From Sphingomonas faeni (GTDB lineage Bacteria; Pseudomonadota; Alphaproteobacteria; Sphingomonadales; Sphingomonadaceae): a stretch of 64,000 nt of DNA. A program made the translations under genes and the position numbers. Location: assembly GCF_024273235.1 (NCBI RefSeq), contig NZ_JANBVH010000012.1, positions 62,001 through 126,000 of the forward strand, written 5' to 3'. Each line of letters begins with the position of its first letter. The first letter of the stretch is position 1. The notes below the pieces were generated by a model, which worked only from the letters and a program-made list of their open reading frames with translations, made no database searches and was not told where the DNA came from. Positions 9,106 through 19,114 of the stretch are shown here, one piece after another.

Positions 9106-10128
9106 TCAGCGGCGGGGAATCACCTCGACGATCAGGTCGCCTGCTTCCAGGCGGTTCGCTTCGGGCTCCCAGAAGCCGAAGCTCTGCTGCCCGCGGTAGA
9201 TGCGGTGGCCCAGCCCGGTCGCGATCCCGGATAGCGGCCTGCCGACTTCGTCCGCGGTGACGATGCGCTCGTGCAGCGCCACCCGGCCGCCGGTCGCCGC
9301 CAGGTCGGCCATGTAATCGGCTATGCGCGGACCGTGCGTCGAACCGGCGAGCAGCAGCCCGGCGAAACTGGCCGGGTTGATGACCACGGTCGCGCCCGCC
9401 TGATGCGCGATCGCTTCATTGTCCTCGGACCGGATTACCACGCTGATCGGCAGGTCGGGCGCGATCCGGCGCGCCGTCAGCACGATCAGGATCGAAGTGT
9501 CGTCACGGCCCGCAGAGACGATCAGCGCCCGCGCGCTGGCGATGCGGGCGGCTTCGAGCGCGACGTTGCGCGTCGCATTGCCCTCCATCACGGTGGTGCC
9601 ACATGCCTCGGCCGTGCGGAGCGCCGCGGCATTCTCGTCGACCACGACGATCATGCCCGGATCGGCGCCGCGCCTGACCAGTTCGCTGACCGCCTCGGAC
9701 CCGCTCGTGCCGAAACCCGCGACCACGACATGGCCCTTGAGGTGTCGCTGGATCACCGACATGCGCCATTTCTCCCAAACACCCTTGAGCAGGAAATCAT
9801 ACGCCGTTCCCAGAAAGATGAGCCACACGAACAGCCGGATCGGCGTGACCACGAAGGTATCGAACATCCGCGCCTGCTGAGTCACCGGCACGATGTCGCC
9901 ATAGCCGACCGTCGTCACGGTGATCATGGTGAAATACAGGATGTCGGCGAAGGTCACGGGCGCACCGGAATTCTGCCGCAGTCCTTCTCGGTCGAACCAG
10001 TGGACTGCCAGCGCGATCCCGATCAGACCCAGCGCGACCAGCGCACGCCAGGACAAGGCGAGCCAGGCCGGGGTCCGGCTCTGGCGACGCAGGCGGTAGT
10101 GCACGGTATCGGCATCGTCGGCGGGCAT
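9106..10128 (-). CDS. two-TM potassium channel with C-terminal RCK (TrkA-N/TrkA-C) domains
   Basis: A 340-residue inner-membrane potassium channel. There are two membrane helices (about residues 22-46 and 90-112) around the pore and selectivity filter [10 protein letters not shown] cytoplasmic Rossmann RCK domain follows ([14 protein letters not shown], with the acidic residue in MIVVVDEN that usually contacts the nucleotide). The C-terminal 80 residues look like TrkA-C ([14 protein letters not shown]). The whole resembles MthK/Kch-type channels gated by ligand binding to the RCK ring. The start is ATG at 10128. The gene lies 232 bp upstream of nhaA on the same strand with the tandem repeat between them. 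Confidence 0.9.
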   Translation of the reverse strand: MPADDADTVHYRLRRQSRTPAWLALSWRALVALGLIGIALAVHWFDREGLRQNSGAPVTFADILYFTMITVTTVGYGDIVPVTQQARMFDTFVVTPIRLFVWLIFLGTAYDFLLKGVWEKWRMSVIQRHLKGHVVVAGFGTSGSEAVSELVRRGADPGMIVVVDENAAALRTAEACGTTVMEGNATRNVALEAARIASARALIVSAGRDDTSILIVLTARRIAPDLPISVVIRSEDNEAIAHQAGATVVINPASFAGLLLAGSTHGPRIADYMADLAATGGRVALHERIVTADEVGRPLSGIATGLGHRIYRGQQSFGFWEPEANRLEAGDLIVEVIPRR

Positions 10129-10321
10129 CCGGTGCTTCTGCTACGCCGGGGGTCTGTTGTGAAGCCACTCGGTACCGGAAGGATTGTTCGGGAAATCTGC
10201 GACGATCCTGCCGGGCGCCCCGGTCGTCGAACGAACGACGGCTTGTCATGAGATGCGCGACGTATCCGGTTCTAACCATTACGTAACGCTTTGCCGTCAA
10301 TCGGGATTTGAGGAGGAGCCT

Positions 10322-12412
10322 GTGCGACTATCGATATCCGCGCGCGTCTCTATTGCCTGTACGTCGGTCATCCTGATGGCGTTGACCGTGCTCGCCACCG
10401 GCCTTTCGGTCGGTAACAAGATCCATGACGCCGATCTGCGCATCACGCTCCTCAGCGAAGCGCTGCATCTCGAGAACCGGCTGGATCAGATGCAACGCCA
10501 GCTGCGCCAGGACATCGGTCGCGTGACACGCGACGCCGAGCGCGGTGCAGTGGTATCCGCCGTGCGCTGGGGGGAGTTGAACGATGGGATTGCGGCATTC
10601 AGGCAGCGCTCGTCGTCCACGGCCCAATTCCTCGCGAGCAGGCCGGAGGCGGGATGGGTCCCCGTGCGGGAGACGCAACGAGCCGCTGCCGATTTCGCCA
10701 CGGCGGCGGATCGGCTGATCCAGATCGGTCGGACCCGGCCGTCCGGGATCAAGTCTGCCATGCCGCGCTTCCTGAGCGCGCTGACGGCCCTGGAGAACAG
10801 CCGAAGCCGCGCGCGGCAGGACCTGACCTTCGCCATATCGAAGGCCGCCGAAAGCAACCGGCGAGAGAGCCGCCGGGATATCATATCGGTGCTCCTGGGC
10901 GGCCTCGTGATCGTCGCGATCATATTCAGCATGACCATCTGGCTCCGTCGCAGGCTGGTATCGCCGATCACCATCCTGGCCGCGCGACTGCGTGAATTTC
11001 GGGTCGGCGACAGCGATGGCGACATTCCCGGCGTGGAGCGTGCCGACGAGCTGGGTGACCTGGCGCGCGGATTGTACGAATACCGGAACGCCGTGGAGAG
11101 CCGCCGGACTGCCGAGCGCCGTGCCGAGTTCCTGGCCAACCACGACATGCTGACCGGGCTGGCGAACCGGCTGCTCTTCGAGAACCGGCTTGCCCACGAA
11201 CTTTCGCGCAGCGGGCGGACCGGCGACGTCGTCGCGGTGTTCGCGATCGATCTCGACGCGTTCAAGGCCATCAACGATCGACTGGGGCATGCGGGCGGCG
11301 ACCGAGTGCTCAAGCGCACCGCACGACTGCTGTCGTCGTCGGTCCGCGGCGATGATCTGGTCGCGCGGATCGGCGGGGACGAATTCGCCATCATCCAGGT
11401 GGCGCATGCCCAGCCGGCCGCCGCGGAAGCGCTCATCTCGCGCATCTTCAAGACCGCCTCCGCCCCATCGGACGAGGGCGTCGCGATCCGGATGAGTGTC
11501 GGGGTCGCCCTGTCGGAACCCGGCCAGACCGGCGACGAGCTTCACGAACTGGCCGACCTCGCGCTGTATCGTGCCAAGGCCGACGGACGGAACACCGCGC
11601 GCATCTTCAACAAGCACCTGAAGGACGAGGAGAGCCAGCGTGTGCGGCTCGGCCGGGACCTCGAAGATGCCGTTTCGGCAAACGAACTCCACCTGGCGTT
11701 CCAGCCGATCGCCGATACCGCCTCGCTGGAGATCGTCGCGTATGAGGCGTTGCTTCGCTGGCGGCATCCCATCCTGGGCGACATCCCGCCGGACGTCTTC
11801 GTACCCATCGCCGAATCCACGGGACTGATCGGGACGATCGGTTCCTGGGTGATCGACCAGGCCCTTCGTGCCGCATCGGCCTGGGATCCGAAGCTGTCGC
11901 TGGCGATAAACCTGTCGCCGATCCAGTTCCGCTCCGCCGGGCTCGCAGACGAGATATGCGACGCCGCCCGCCGTTGGGGCGTGACGTTCGACAGACTGGA
12001 ACTCGAGGTTACCGAAGGCGCGACCCTGTTGGGTTTTCAGCGCGACAACGTTCTCGCCACGCTCAAGACGTTGCAGGAATACGGCGCCCGGGTCGTGATG
12101 GACGACTTCGGAACGGGGCATTCCTCGCTCAGCAATCTGAAGGAATTCACCTTCGACAAGATCAAGATCGACCGGAGCTTCGTCGCGACGATGCACAGCC
12201 ATGCGTCGTCGTCGTCGATCGTCAAGGCGACGATCGGTCTGGGTCAGAGCCTGGGTCTCACCATCGTTGCCGAAGGGGTCGAGGCCGAGAAGCAACTGGC
12301 CGATCTGCGCCGATGGGGGTGCGATCAGGTTCAGGGGTTTCTGATCGGCAAGCCGGCGGATGGCGGGGTGATCCGGCAGGCTCGGATGCCGGCCCACGGG
12401 ATTGACCGGTAA
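10322..12412 (+). CDS. membrane GGDEF-EAL cyclic-di-GMP enzyme
   Basis: A 696-residue protein that should make and/or break cyclic di-GMP. Two membrane helices (about residues 5-30 and 186-206) flank a periplasmic region of about 150 residues, followed by a HAMP-like linker. The diguanylate cyclase site GGDEF is intact at 351-355, with an RxxD inhibitory site (RGDD) five residues before it. The EAL domain keeps EALLRW (Glu at 475), DDFGTGHSSL (Asp near 594) and AEGVE, so both halves look catalytically competent. I chose the GTG at 10322 because AGGAGGA lies four bases upstream; the frame stays open another 46 codons but without a comparable site. The ligand sensed by the periplasmic part is unknown. 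Confidence 0.92.
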   Translation: MRLSISARVSIACTSVILMALTVLATGLSVGNKIHDADLRITLLSEALHLENRLDQMQRQLRQDIGRVTRDAERGAVVSAVRWGELNDGIAAFRQRSSSTAQFLASRPEAGWVPVRETQRAAADFATAADRLIQIGRTRPSGIKSAMPRFLSALTALENSRSRARQDLTFAISKAAESNRRESRRDIISVLLGGLVIVAIIFSMTIWLRRRLVSPITILAARLREFRVGDSDGDIPGVERADELGDLARGLYEYRNAVESRRTAERRAEFLANHDMLTGLANRLLFENRLAHELSRSGRTGDVVAVFAIDLDAFKAINDRLGHAGGDRVLKRTARLLSSSVRGDDLVARIGGDEFAIIQVAHAQPAAAEALISRIFKTASAPSDEGVAIRMSVGVALSEPGQTGDELHELADLALYRAKADGRNTARIFNKHLKDEESQRVRLGRDLEDAVSANELHLAFQPIADTASLEIVAYEALLRWRHPILGDIPPDVFVPIAESTGLIGTIGSWVIDQALRAASAWDPKLSLAINLSPIQFRSAGLADEICDAARRWGVTFDRLELEVTEGATLLGFQRDNVLATLKTLQEYGARVVMDDFGTGHSSLSNLKEFTFDKIKIDRSFVATMHSHASSSSIVKATIGLGQSLGLTIVAEGVEAEKQLADLRRWGCDQVQGFLIGKPADGGVIRQARMPAHGIDR

Positions 12413-12720
12413 TCCACCCCGCGTAGGAAGAACGAAGCACCCGGTTTTGGCGGTATCCTTCTCCGACAGGCAGCTCTGTCATCCCCGCGGAGACGGGGAC
12501 CAGATGCTCAAGAGACGCGGTTATGTCGCGGGGTTTGCCAGTATAGGTTCCCGGCTGCGCGAACGGCTGCGGGGCACAGCCCGGAGCGAGTGCAAAACCG
12601 GCCGTCGGAAAGTGCAGCCCGCTGCCGACCACCGCGCATTCCGTAAATTTGCCCTTCCGATCAACATCTTTCGGAGCGTGACCCGTTGGCACCGGGCTTT
12701 GGGTTGGGTAGCCTGTGGTT
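12413..12720. other. intergenic region with a short dispersed palindrome
   Basis: No gene is supported in these 308 bp. At 12483-12498 there is CCCCG-CGGAGA-CGGGG within 'tcatccccgcggagacgggg', which resembles the element at 52620-52637 and looks like a dispersed palindromic repeat. The promoter of the cupin_8 gene should be near the right end. Confidence 0.5.
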
Positions 12721-13785
12721 ATGAAGGACCGGATCAGTGGCGCCGCCAGCGCGAGCTTTAGTGCTGAGGCCAGCACCCGTGTCGAGGAGCGCGACTGCGT
12801 CGATTCGGCGACGTTCGCGCGCGAAGTCGCCACCCGATCGACGCCTTTGGTGCTGCGCGGGCAGGTCGGGCACTGGGCGAGCGTAGCGGCGGGGCGATCC
12901 GGCGACCAGGCGATCGCCCGGTATCTGATCGGGCTCGGCGATGCGGGCCGACCGCTGGACGTGTTGGTCGGCGGCCCGGAATTCGGTGGTCGCTTCTTTT
13001 ATCGCGGCGACAACCTGGAGGGGTTCAATTTCCACCGCGAGAAGGCGCCGCTGAAGCTGCTCCTCGGCGAACTTCTCCGTCTCGCCGCCGTACCGGAGCG
13101 CGAGCGGCACATCCTCTATGCCAACGCCGCAACGGCGAACGAGCATCTGCCGGGATGGGCCGCGGCCAATCCGCTCGACCTGCCGCTCGGGGGCGCGGCG
13201 CCCCGGTTGTGGATCGGCAACGGATCCCAGACCGCGACGCATTATGACGGCTCGACTAATCTTGCCTGCGTCGTCGCCGGACGGCGCCGCTTCACGCTGT
13301 TTCCGCCCGGGCAGGTGGGCAACCTGTATATCGGCCCGCTCGATCGCACGCTGGCCGGCCCGCCATCGAGCATGGTCGATCCACTGGCACCCGATTTCGA
13401 CGCGTATCCACGCTATGCCGAAGCCCTTCGGCATGCGCTCGTCGCCGACCTGGGTCCGGGTGATGCGCTCTTCATTCCGGCGATCTGGTGGCATCATGTC
13501 CAGGCGTTCGGCACGTTGAACGTGCTGTGCAACTATTGGTGGGCATTCGATGCGAGCGTCTCGCCATTCCACGCGATGGTGCACGCGATGATGGCCGTAC
13601 GCGACCGCCCCGCCGCGGAAAAGGAAGGCTGGCGGGCATGGTTCGAGCATTATGTGTTCGGCGACGATGCCCCCGCGGCGGGTGATCACCTCCCCGAAGC
13701 CGCGCGCGGCGTGCTGGGGCCAGCCAGTGCCGAACGCACCGAACGGATCCGAGCCTATCTGATGAAATCGCTACAGCGCCGCTGA
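12721..13785 (+). CDS. cupin_8 (JmjC-like) putative Fe(II)/2-oxoglutarate oxygenase
   Basis: A protein of about 354 residues of the cupin_8/FIH-like family. The metal motif HxD is in ATHYDGSTN and a distal histidine is in the WWHHV motif (residues about 258-262), with VVAGRRRFTLFPP between, as in the other two cupin_8 proteins of this window (24383 and 29540). Family members that have been studied hydroxylate protein or peptide side chains; the substrate here is unknown. The start may be ATG at 12721 or the in-frame GTG two codons earlier; neither has a strong ribosome site. It stands alone upstream of TBDT1 rather than inside a SapC/halogenase operon. Confidence 0.82.
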   Translation: MKDRISGAASASFSAEASTRVEERDCVDSATFAREVATRSTPLVLRGQVGHWASVAAGRSGDQAIARYLIGLGDAGRPLDVLVGGPEFGGRFFYRGDNLEGFNFHREKAPLKLLLGELLRLAAVPERERHILYANAATANEHLPGWAAANPLDLPLGGAAPRLWIGNGSQTATHYDGSTNLACVVAGRRRFTLFPPGQVGNLYIGPLDRTLAGPPSSMVDPLAPDFDAYPRYAEALRHALVADLGPGDALFIPAIWWHHVQAFGTLNVLCNYWWAFDASVSPFHAMVHAMMAVRDRPAAEKEGWRAWFEHYVFGDDAPAAGDHLPEAARGVLGPASAERTERIRAYLMKSLQRR

Positions 13786-14183
13786 TCGGTCGGCGACCGT
13801 CGAGACAGGTGGCTCGCGGGCGATCGGCCCAGTCGTGGATACCCGATCTTTGATCGGCGGCCCCGCTCGATCCAAGGTTGGCCACGCCGTCGACCGCACG
13901 ATCGATCGCGCCGGCCGTGATCGAGATTAGTGGGGTAGGTGCTTGCCGGGAAACCGGCGGCAGGCCTCACCATTGCGGTACCGCCACCAAAAGTGGAGTG
14001 GCGCGGTGACCTTGACCATTCGCGACCACTTTGATGACAGTGTTGTAACAAAGCCACGGTCGATTAAATCAATCAAAAACTAGTATTTTCCGCCTAGCTG
14101 CAAACACTAAGCCTCGCTACCACTTCGGGCAGATAAAGCGCATCGACAAATGATAGCGCTAACAAAAGGGGAGGCGGGGCGTT
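13786..14183. promoter_or_regulatory. upstream region of TonB-dependent receptor 1
   Basis: A 398-bp region without a supported gene. The right half becomes AT-richer, as expected of a promoter. It holds the operator-like palindrome at 14151-14164 and the sequence ATCGAGATTAGT at 13920-13931, which recurs exactly upstream of TBDT2 (19959-19970). A purine-rich AGGGGAGG ribosome site precedes the ATG at 14184. Confidence 0.6.
14151..14164. promoter_or_regulatory. LacI-type operator-like palindrome before TBDT1
   Basis: TGATAGCGCTAACA is a near-perfect 14-bp palindrome (12 of 14 positions symmetric) with core TAGCGCTA. It ends 19 bp before the ATG. The form resembles the D-xylose (XylR) boxes known in Caulobacter, as I recall them. 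Related sites lie before the xylanase and TBDT2. Confidence 0.65.
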
Positions 14184-17100
14184 ATGCGACAGTCCGACAT
14201 CATCGTTAACGGACGGCGTATCAGCATTCTGAAGGGCGGGGCGTCGCTGCTCGCGGTTTGCCTGGCAACTGCACCGCATGCCGCCTTTGCCATGCAGGCC
14301 GATCCCGCCGTCGGTCAAACCACGCCGACGCCGAATGCCGTGAAGCGTACCGCACCTTCAGATCGCGCCGAGCAGGCGGCAGCGGCAGAGCCGCAGACGG
14401 GGCAGCCACAGACCGGGCAGGCACAGCCCTCGGCGAACGCCCAGGTGCCGACCGGCGGTGCCGAAGTGACCCCGGCCGAGCAGGCGACCGCCACCCCGCA
14501 GGATGAAGCTGCGGATCAGGACATCGTCGTCACGGGTATCCGCCAGAGCCTGCAAAGCGCGCAGGCGATCAAGCGGAATTCGGAAGTCGTCGGCGACTCG
14601 ATTTCTTCGGAAGATATCGGTGCTCTGCCCGACAGGTCGGTCACTGAAGCCTTGCAGCGCGTTCCCGGCGTGTCGATCAGCCGGTTCGCGGCAGGGTCCG
14701 ATCCCGATCACTTCGCGACCGAAGGCTCGGGCGTTACGGTCCGCGGCCTCAGCTATACGCGATCGGAGATCAACGGCCGCGACTCGTTCAGCGCCAACAA
14801 CGGCCGCGGCCTGTCGTTCGCCGACGTCCCGGCGGAACTTCTCGGCGGCGTCGACGTGTTCAAGAGCCCGTCGGCGGACATGATCGAGGGTGGCATCGGC
14901 GGGTCGGTCAATTTGCGCACGCGTCTGCCGTTCGACTCCACCGGCCTGGTGCTCGGCGGCACGCTCGAGAATAACTACGGCGATTTCGTCAAGCGGTCGG
15001 CGCCGACCATCTCCGTCCTCGCCAGCGATCGCTGGGAAACGGGCATCGGCGATTTCGGCCTGTTGGCCAGCTTCGTCCGGTCGCAGGTGCGCAGCCGCGC
15101 CGACAGCGTCCAGATCTCGAACTGGGGAGAGCGGGTGATCAGCGCGGACGGCTCGCTGCTCCAGCCGGTCGACACGACGACGGGCGTCGTTAACACCGGT
15201 CGGACCGTCTACGTCCCGCGCGGCGCCGCGATCCGCAGCCAGGATTTCAACCGCACGCGCTATGGATATTCGGCCGCAGGCCAGTGGCGCAGCCCCGACA
15301 AGTCGATGACCGCGACTGCACAGTTCCTGCGCACCGATTCGCGCGAAGCCTGGACCGAGAACTCGATCGAGGTCGCGACCGACAACGTGTTGGCGGCGGG
15401 CGATTCACAGCCGTTTCCCGGCACCGATTTCACCTATGACGACGACAATGTCTTCACGAGCGGGCTGATCACCGGACCCAATGGCTACCGCGCCGACAAC
15501 GTGGAGGGCGGCGACTTCCGAAGCCCCACCAATGGCTTGCAGAGCAACAACATCGCACGCGGCAACCAGTCGCGGTTCCGGACCAACGATGCCAGCTTCA
15601 ACCTCAAATGGCAGGCGACGAACCGCCTCGGCATCAACGTCGATTATCAGCATGTCTGGTCACAGGTGAAGGTCACCGATCTGACGGTCTGGGGAACGAC
15701 CTACCAGAATGCGGACATCCGACTGAACGGGAACGACCCCGCATTCGTCAATTTCATTCCGGTGACGAACGGCGCGAACAATTATCAGAATGCTGACCAC
15801 CCAAGCTATCTCGATCCGTACAACACCTTCTACCGGTCGGCGATGGATCACATCGAGGACAGCAAGGGCAACGAGGACGCCGCGCGGATCGACCTCGATT
15901 ATTCCTTCCCGGAGGATAGCTGGCTGACGTCGGTTCGGGTCGGCTACCGTTTCGCCGATCGCCAGAACGAGGCGCGGTCGAGCGCGTACAACTGGGGCGT
16001 GCTGAGCGAAATCTGGGGCGGTGGCGATGGCAGCGGTGCCGGCGCGGGGAATGCGGGCGGTCCTGTCTGGTTCGACCGGCCGATCGATGGAAACCCGAGC
16101 ACGCGGACCAGCGGCACCCCGGGACCGCAGCAGGCGTTCCTCTACGACAACTTCTTCCGCGGGCAGGCGAACGACGCCTCGAACGGCGGTCGCGTGTTCG
16201 TGCCCGGTTCGTTCCTGCAGGATTACGGCGCAGCGACGCAGGCGATCAGCCAGATCGCGCGCGAATGGCGCAATTTCACGAGCAACCTCTCGGGCGCGGA
16301 CTCTTGGGTGCCGCTCGCCCAGCGCGCGGGCGTCATCGCCGGCACGCCGTTCCTGCCGGGCGAGGTAAACCCGGTCAGCGAACGCAACAACGCGGTCTAC
16401 GCGATGGCGCGGTTCGGTAACGACCTATCGAACGGCTGGAATCTCAGCGGCAACATCGGTGTCCGCTACACCAAGACGCGACGCGTCTCGTCCGGGTTCT
16501 TTGCGTTCCCGCAACAGTCGTTCAATTGCGTGCCACCCGCCGATGGACAGGCGGTGTCACGCTTCTGCGCCCTGCCGCAAAGCGTTCGCGACTCCGCGGC
16601 GGCGTTCCAGAACGGCGCCCTGATCGCCAACGACGCCAAGCTGACATATGATTACTTCCTGCCGAGCTTCAACGTGAAGCTGGCCGTCGGTGGCGGGCTA
16701 CAGTTCCGCGGCGCCTTCACCAAGAGCGTCGCGCCGCCCGAGTTCGGCCTGACGCGCTCGTTCTACAATGTCGGCCTGACCACCAACGACCAGACGATCC
16801 TGTTCAACGGCGCACCGGTCGCCATCTTCCAGGTCGGCAATCCGTATCTGAAGCCGGTGCGCGCGGACAATTACGACGTCACGGCCGAATGGTATTTCTC
16901 GAACGTCGGACAGCTGACGTTGTCGCTGTTCAAGAAGAACCTCTACGGCGTCCAGACCAACAGCCTCCAGCGGCAGAACTTCACCAACAATGGTGCGACG
17001 TTCGAAGGCATCATCACGACGCCGCTGAATTCGACCGAAACCGGGCGGGTGAAGGGGTTCGAGGTCGGCTATCAGCAGACCTACGACTTCCTGCCCGGTG

Positions 17101-17576
17101 CGTTGAGCGGCTTCGGTCTGGCGGCCAACTTCACCTATGTGAAATCGTCGGGCGTGTCCCAGCAGAACCTCGACCAGGACGATCCGAACGTCGCTGCGGG
17201 GATCATATCGAACGTCGATACCAGTGGGTTGCCGCTGCAGGGCCTGTCGAAATACCAGGTCAATTTCGGGCCGTTTTATCAGGCGAACGGCCTCGAAATT
17301 CGCGCAGCCTATAACTGGCGCTCGAAGAACCTGCTGACGATACGCGACGTGATCGTGCCCAATTCGCCGGTCTATGCGGAGGCCTATGGACAGCTCGACG
17401 CATCGATCTTCTATGCGATCACGCCGTCGATCAAGATGGGGTTCCAGGGCGTCAATCTGAGCAATTCGATCACGCGGACGTCCTATGTGATCAACGACGA
17501 CCTGCTGACGCGTCCGCGCAACTGGTTCATCAACGACCGGCGCTTCACCTTCTCGATACGCGCGTCGTTCAAATAG
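14184..17576 (+). CDS. TonB-dependent receptor 1 (carbohydrate-type, next to xylanase)
   Basis: A 1130-residue outer-membrane receptor expected to import an oligosaccharide using TonB energy. A signal peptide ends near AAFAMQA; a Gln/Ala/Pro-rich linker (residues about 45-105) precedes the TonB-box-like [11 protein letters not shown]. The plug follows (SEDIGALPDRSVTEALQRVPGV, GVTVRGL) and then a long beta-barrel ending in RFTFSIRASFK. Its length fits the large sphingomonad/xanthomonad carbohydrate receptors. The convergent GH10 xylanase and the shared operator motif suggest xylo-oligosaccharides as substrate; this is inference. A bidirectional terminator lies between the two genes. Confidence 0.93.
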   Translation: MRQSDIIVNGRRISILKGGASLLAVCLATAPHAAFAMQADPAVGQTTPTPNAVKRTAPSDRAEQAAAAEPQTGQPQTGQAQPSANAQVPTGGAEVTPAEQATATPQDEAADQDIVVTGIRQSLQSAQAIKRNSEVVGDSISSEDIGALPDRSVTEALQRVPGVSISRFAAGSDPDHFATEGSGVTVRGLSYTRSEINGRDSFSANNGRGLSFADVPAELLGGVDVFKSPSADMIEGGIGGSVNLRTRLPFDSTGLVLGGTLENNYGDFVKRSAPTISVLASDRWETGIGDFGLLASFVRSQVRSRADSVQISNWGERVISADGSLLQPVDTTTGVVNTGRTVYVPRGAAIRSQDFNRTRYGYSAAGQWRSPDKSMTATAQFLRTDSREAWTENSIEVATDNVLAAGDSQPFPGTDFTYDDDNVFTSGLITGPNGYRADNVEGGDFRSPTNGLQSNNIARGNQSRFRTNDASFNLKWQATNRLGINVDYQHVWSQVKVTDLTVWGTTYQNADIRLNGNDPAFVNFIPVTNGANNYQNADHPSYLDPYNTFYRSAMDHIEDSKGNEDAARIDLDYSFPEDSWLTSVRVGYRFADRQNEARSSAYNWGVLSEIWGGGDGSGAGAGNAGGPVWFDRPIDGNPSTRTSGTPGPQQAFLYDNFFRGQANDASNGGRVFVPGSFLQDYGAATQAISQIAREWRNFTSNLSGADSWVPLAQRAGVIAGTPFLPGEVNPVSERNNAVYAMARFGNDLSNGWNLSGNIGVRYTKTRRVSSGFFAFPQQSFNCVPPADGQAVSRFCALPQSVRDSAAAFQNGALIANDAKLTYDYFLPSFNVKLAVGGGLQFRGAFTKSVAPPEFGLTRSFYNVGLTTNDQTILFNGAPVAIFQVGNPYLKPVRADNYDVTAEWYFSNVGQLTLSLFKKNLYGVQTNSLQRQNFTNNGATFEGIITTPLNSTETGRVKGFEVGYQQTYDFLPGALSGFGLAANFTYVKSSGVSQQNLDQDDPNVAAGIISNVDTSGLPLQGLSKYQVNFGPFYQANGLEIRAAYNWRSKNLLTIRDVIVPNSPVYAEAYGQLDASIFYAITPSIKMGFQGVNLSNSITRTSYVINDDLLTRPRNWFINDRRFTFSIRASFK

Positions 17577-17623
17577 GCGAGTGCAAATAGGCGAGCGGCG
17601 CTCGGCTATGTCCAGTCGACAGT

Positions 17624-17660
17624 AAGGGCGCCCCGCTCCGGTGGGGCGCCCTTTCTGGTT
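17624..17660. terminator. bidirectional terminator between TBDT1 and xylanase
   Basis: An 11-bp stem AAGGGCGCCCC / GGGGCGCCCTT around an 8-nt loop, followed on the plus strand by TTTCTGGTTTTC. It lies between two converging stop codons and can serve both genes. Confidence 0.85.
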
Positions 17661-17661
17661 T

Positions 17662-18867
17662 TCAGCGCCTCGCCGGAGCGGCTGCGAGCGCCGCCGCAAT
17701 CGCGCTACGCATGGGCTTCGGCGCGAAGGCATCGTCATAGGGGCAGGGGCGGCGCCGGGCCTTGTCCGGGCACGGTTCGAACCCCTCGATCCAGCTGTAT
17801 CGATCGCTCATGCCCCATAGCAGCACGTCCTTGAGCGACGGATAGGCGAACATCAGGTCGAGATAGCCCTTCGTGAAATCGGCGACGGCGCGATCGCGCG
17901 GGGCGATGTCTGCAGGCAATCCGTTGTCGCGAACGTCGAGTTCGGTGATGACCAGGTCGTATCCCATCGCCGTCACGTCATCGAGGAACCGGCGCCAGTC
18001 GCCTTCGAGTGCGGCGATGCTGCCGCGGGTATCCGGCGATTGCGTGACGATATGCGACTGAACGCCGAGCGCATCGACGGGTATCCTGCGCGCCCTGAAG
18101 CCTTCGAGCAGCCTCAGCACGCCGGCGCGGTGCTTCGCGTTCCCCGGCTCCCAGCTCATATAGTCGTTATAGACGAGTTGCGCCAACGGTGCCGCCGCGC
18201 GCGCCGTGTGGAAGGCGAGGTCGAGCGTCGCCTCGGGCCCACCCAGCGCACGCGACAACGCGGTCTGGTACAGGGTCGAGTCGGTAGGGTTCACCGCCTC
18301 GTTCACGACGTCGTAGCTGGCGATCTTCGTTCCATATCGTCGGCAGACCGTGTTGATATGGTCGACCAGCAGGCGTTCGGCCGCCTGTCTGGGGTTCGCG
18401 CCGAAATCGTGGTTCTCCTCCCAACGCGGCATCCACTTCGGCTGGTGCCAAAGCAGGTTGTGGCCTCGCATTGGCAGGTCGTTCGCCACGGCCCACGCCA
18501 TGATCGCATCGAACCGCGTGAAGTCGAAGCTGGTGGCCGTCGGTCTGAGCGCCTGCCACTTCATTTCGTTTTCCGCCACGAGCAGGCCGCAATCGCGCTT
18601 CAGCAACGCGGCATAATTCGGATTGGCAAACGATCCGCGATCGGCGCCGTCCGCACCCCAAGCGACGCACGACCCTATGCGGAGACCCTTCGATCGCGCG
18701 ACCGCCTGAAGGCTGTCGGGCGCGACTCCGGAGGGGGGCATCGAAGGCGAGGCGGGCGAGGCGGGCAAGGCGGGCAAGGCCAAACCCGTGGTGCCGCCCG
18801 CGCTGGCGCACGCCGATACGGCAAGACCGGCAAGCATCGTCAGTCCGCTGCGCCGCGTTATTTCCAT
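17662..18867 (-). CDS. GH10 endo-beta-1,4-xylanase, probable lipoprotein
   Basis: A 401-residue family 10 xylanase. The N-terminus MEITRRSGLTMLAGLAVSAC carries a lipobox (AVSAC), and the RRSG may be a twin-arginine signal, so it is probably a membrane-anchored lipoprotein. Catalytic landmarks are all present: VAENEMKW, RGHNLLWH, the acid/base Glu in YDVVNEA and the nucleophile Glu in ITELDVRDN. The start ATG at 18867 has GAGG upstream; a longer frame exists but lacks a signal. It should cut xylan or aryl-xylosides to oligomers that the adjacent TBDT1 could import. An operator-like palindrome lies 21 bp before the start. Confidence 0.93.
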   Translation of the reverse strand: MEITRRSGLTMLAGLAVSACASAGGTTGLALPALPASPASPSMPPSGVAPDSLQAVARSKGLRIGSCVAWGADGADRGSFANPNYAALLKRDCGLLVAENEMKWQALRPTATSFDFTRFDAIMAWAVANDLPMRGHNLLWHQPKWMPRWEENHDFGANPRQAAERLLVDHINTVCRRYGTKIASYDVVNEAVNPTDSTLYQTALSRALGGPEATLDLAFHTARAAAPLAQLVYNDYMSWEPGNAKHRAGVLRLLEGFRARRIPVDALGVQSHIVTQSPDTRGSIAALEGDWRRFLDDVTAMGYDLVITELDVRDNGLPADIAPRDRAVADFTKGYLDLMFAYPSLKDVLLWGMSDRYSWIEGFEPCPDKARRRPCPYDDAFAPKPMRSAIAAALAAAPARR

Positions 18868-18888
18868 GATGACCTCGCCTGTCCTTTT

Positions 18889-18902
18889 TTGTAGCGTTAA
18901 CA
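18889..18902. promoter_or_regulatory. LacI-type operator-like palindrome before the xylanase
   Basis: TTGTAGCGTTAACA (minus-strand reading TGTTAACGCTACAA) matches the site before TBDT1 at 11 of 14 positions. It sits 21 bp from the xylanase ATG, nearly the same distance as in TBDT1 (19 bp), suggesting one repressor controls both. Confidence 0.55.
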
Positions 18903-19114
18903 TCGACATAGGCCGCGGTGATGTCAATTTGTCTTTGGCGAGTACGGATATCGATGTGCATCGGCATCTTGCCGCGTACGCGGTTAACTGCTTGTTCGGA
19001 GGAGTTTCTTTCGCGGTTAACGCTCGACCAGCAGATCGGGCTGTCTTCTCGGGAGAAACGATCTTACGCTCCGACGGCCATGACAGACGAGCGACACACT
19101 CAAAGCTATTCGTC

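Noticed and set aside
10184..10321. An upstream start of the GGDEF-EAL gene
   Set aside because: AGGAGGA directly precedes the GTG at 10322, after which a membrane anchor begins; the extension has no such signal.
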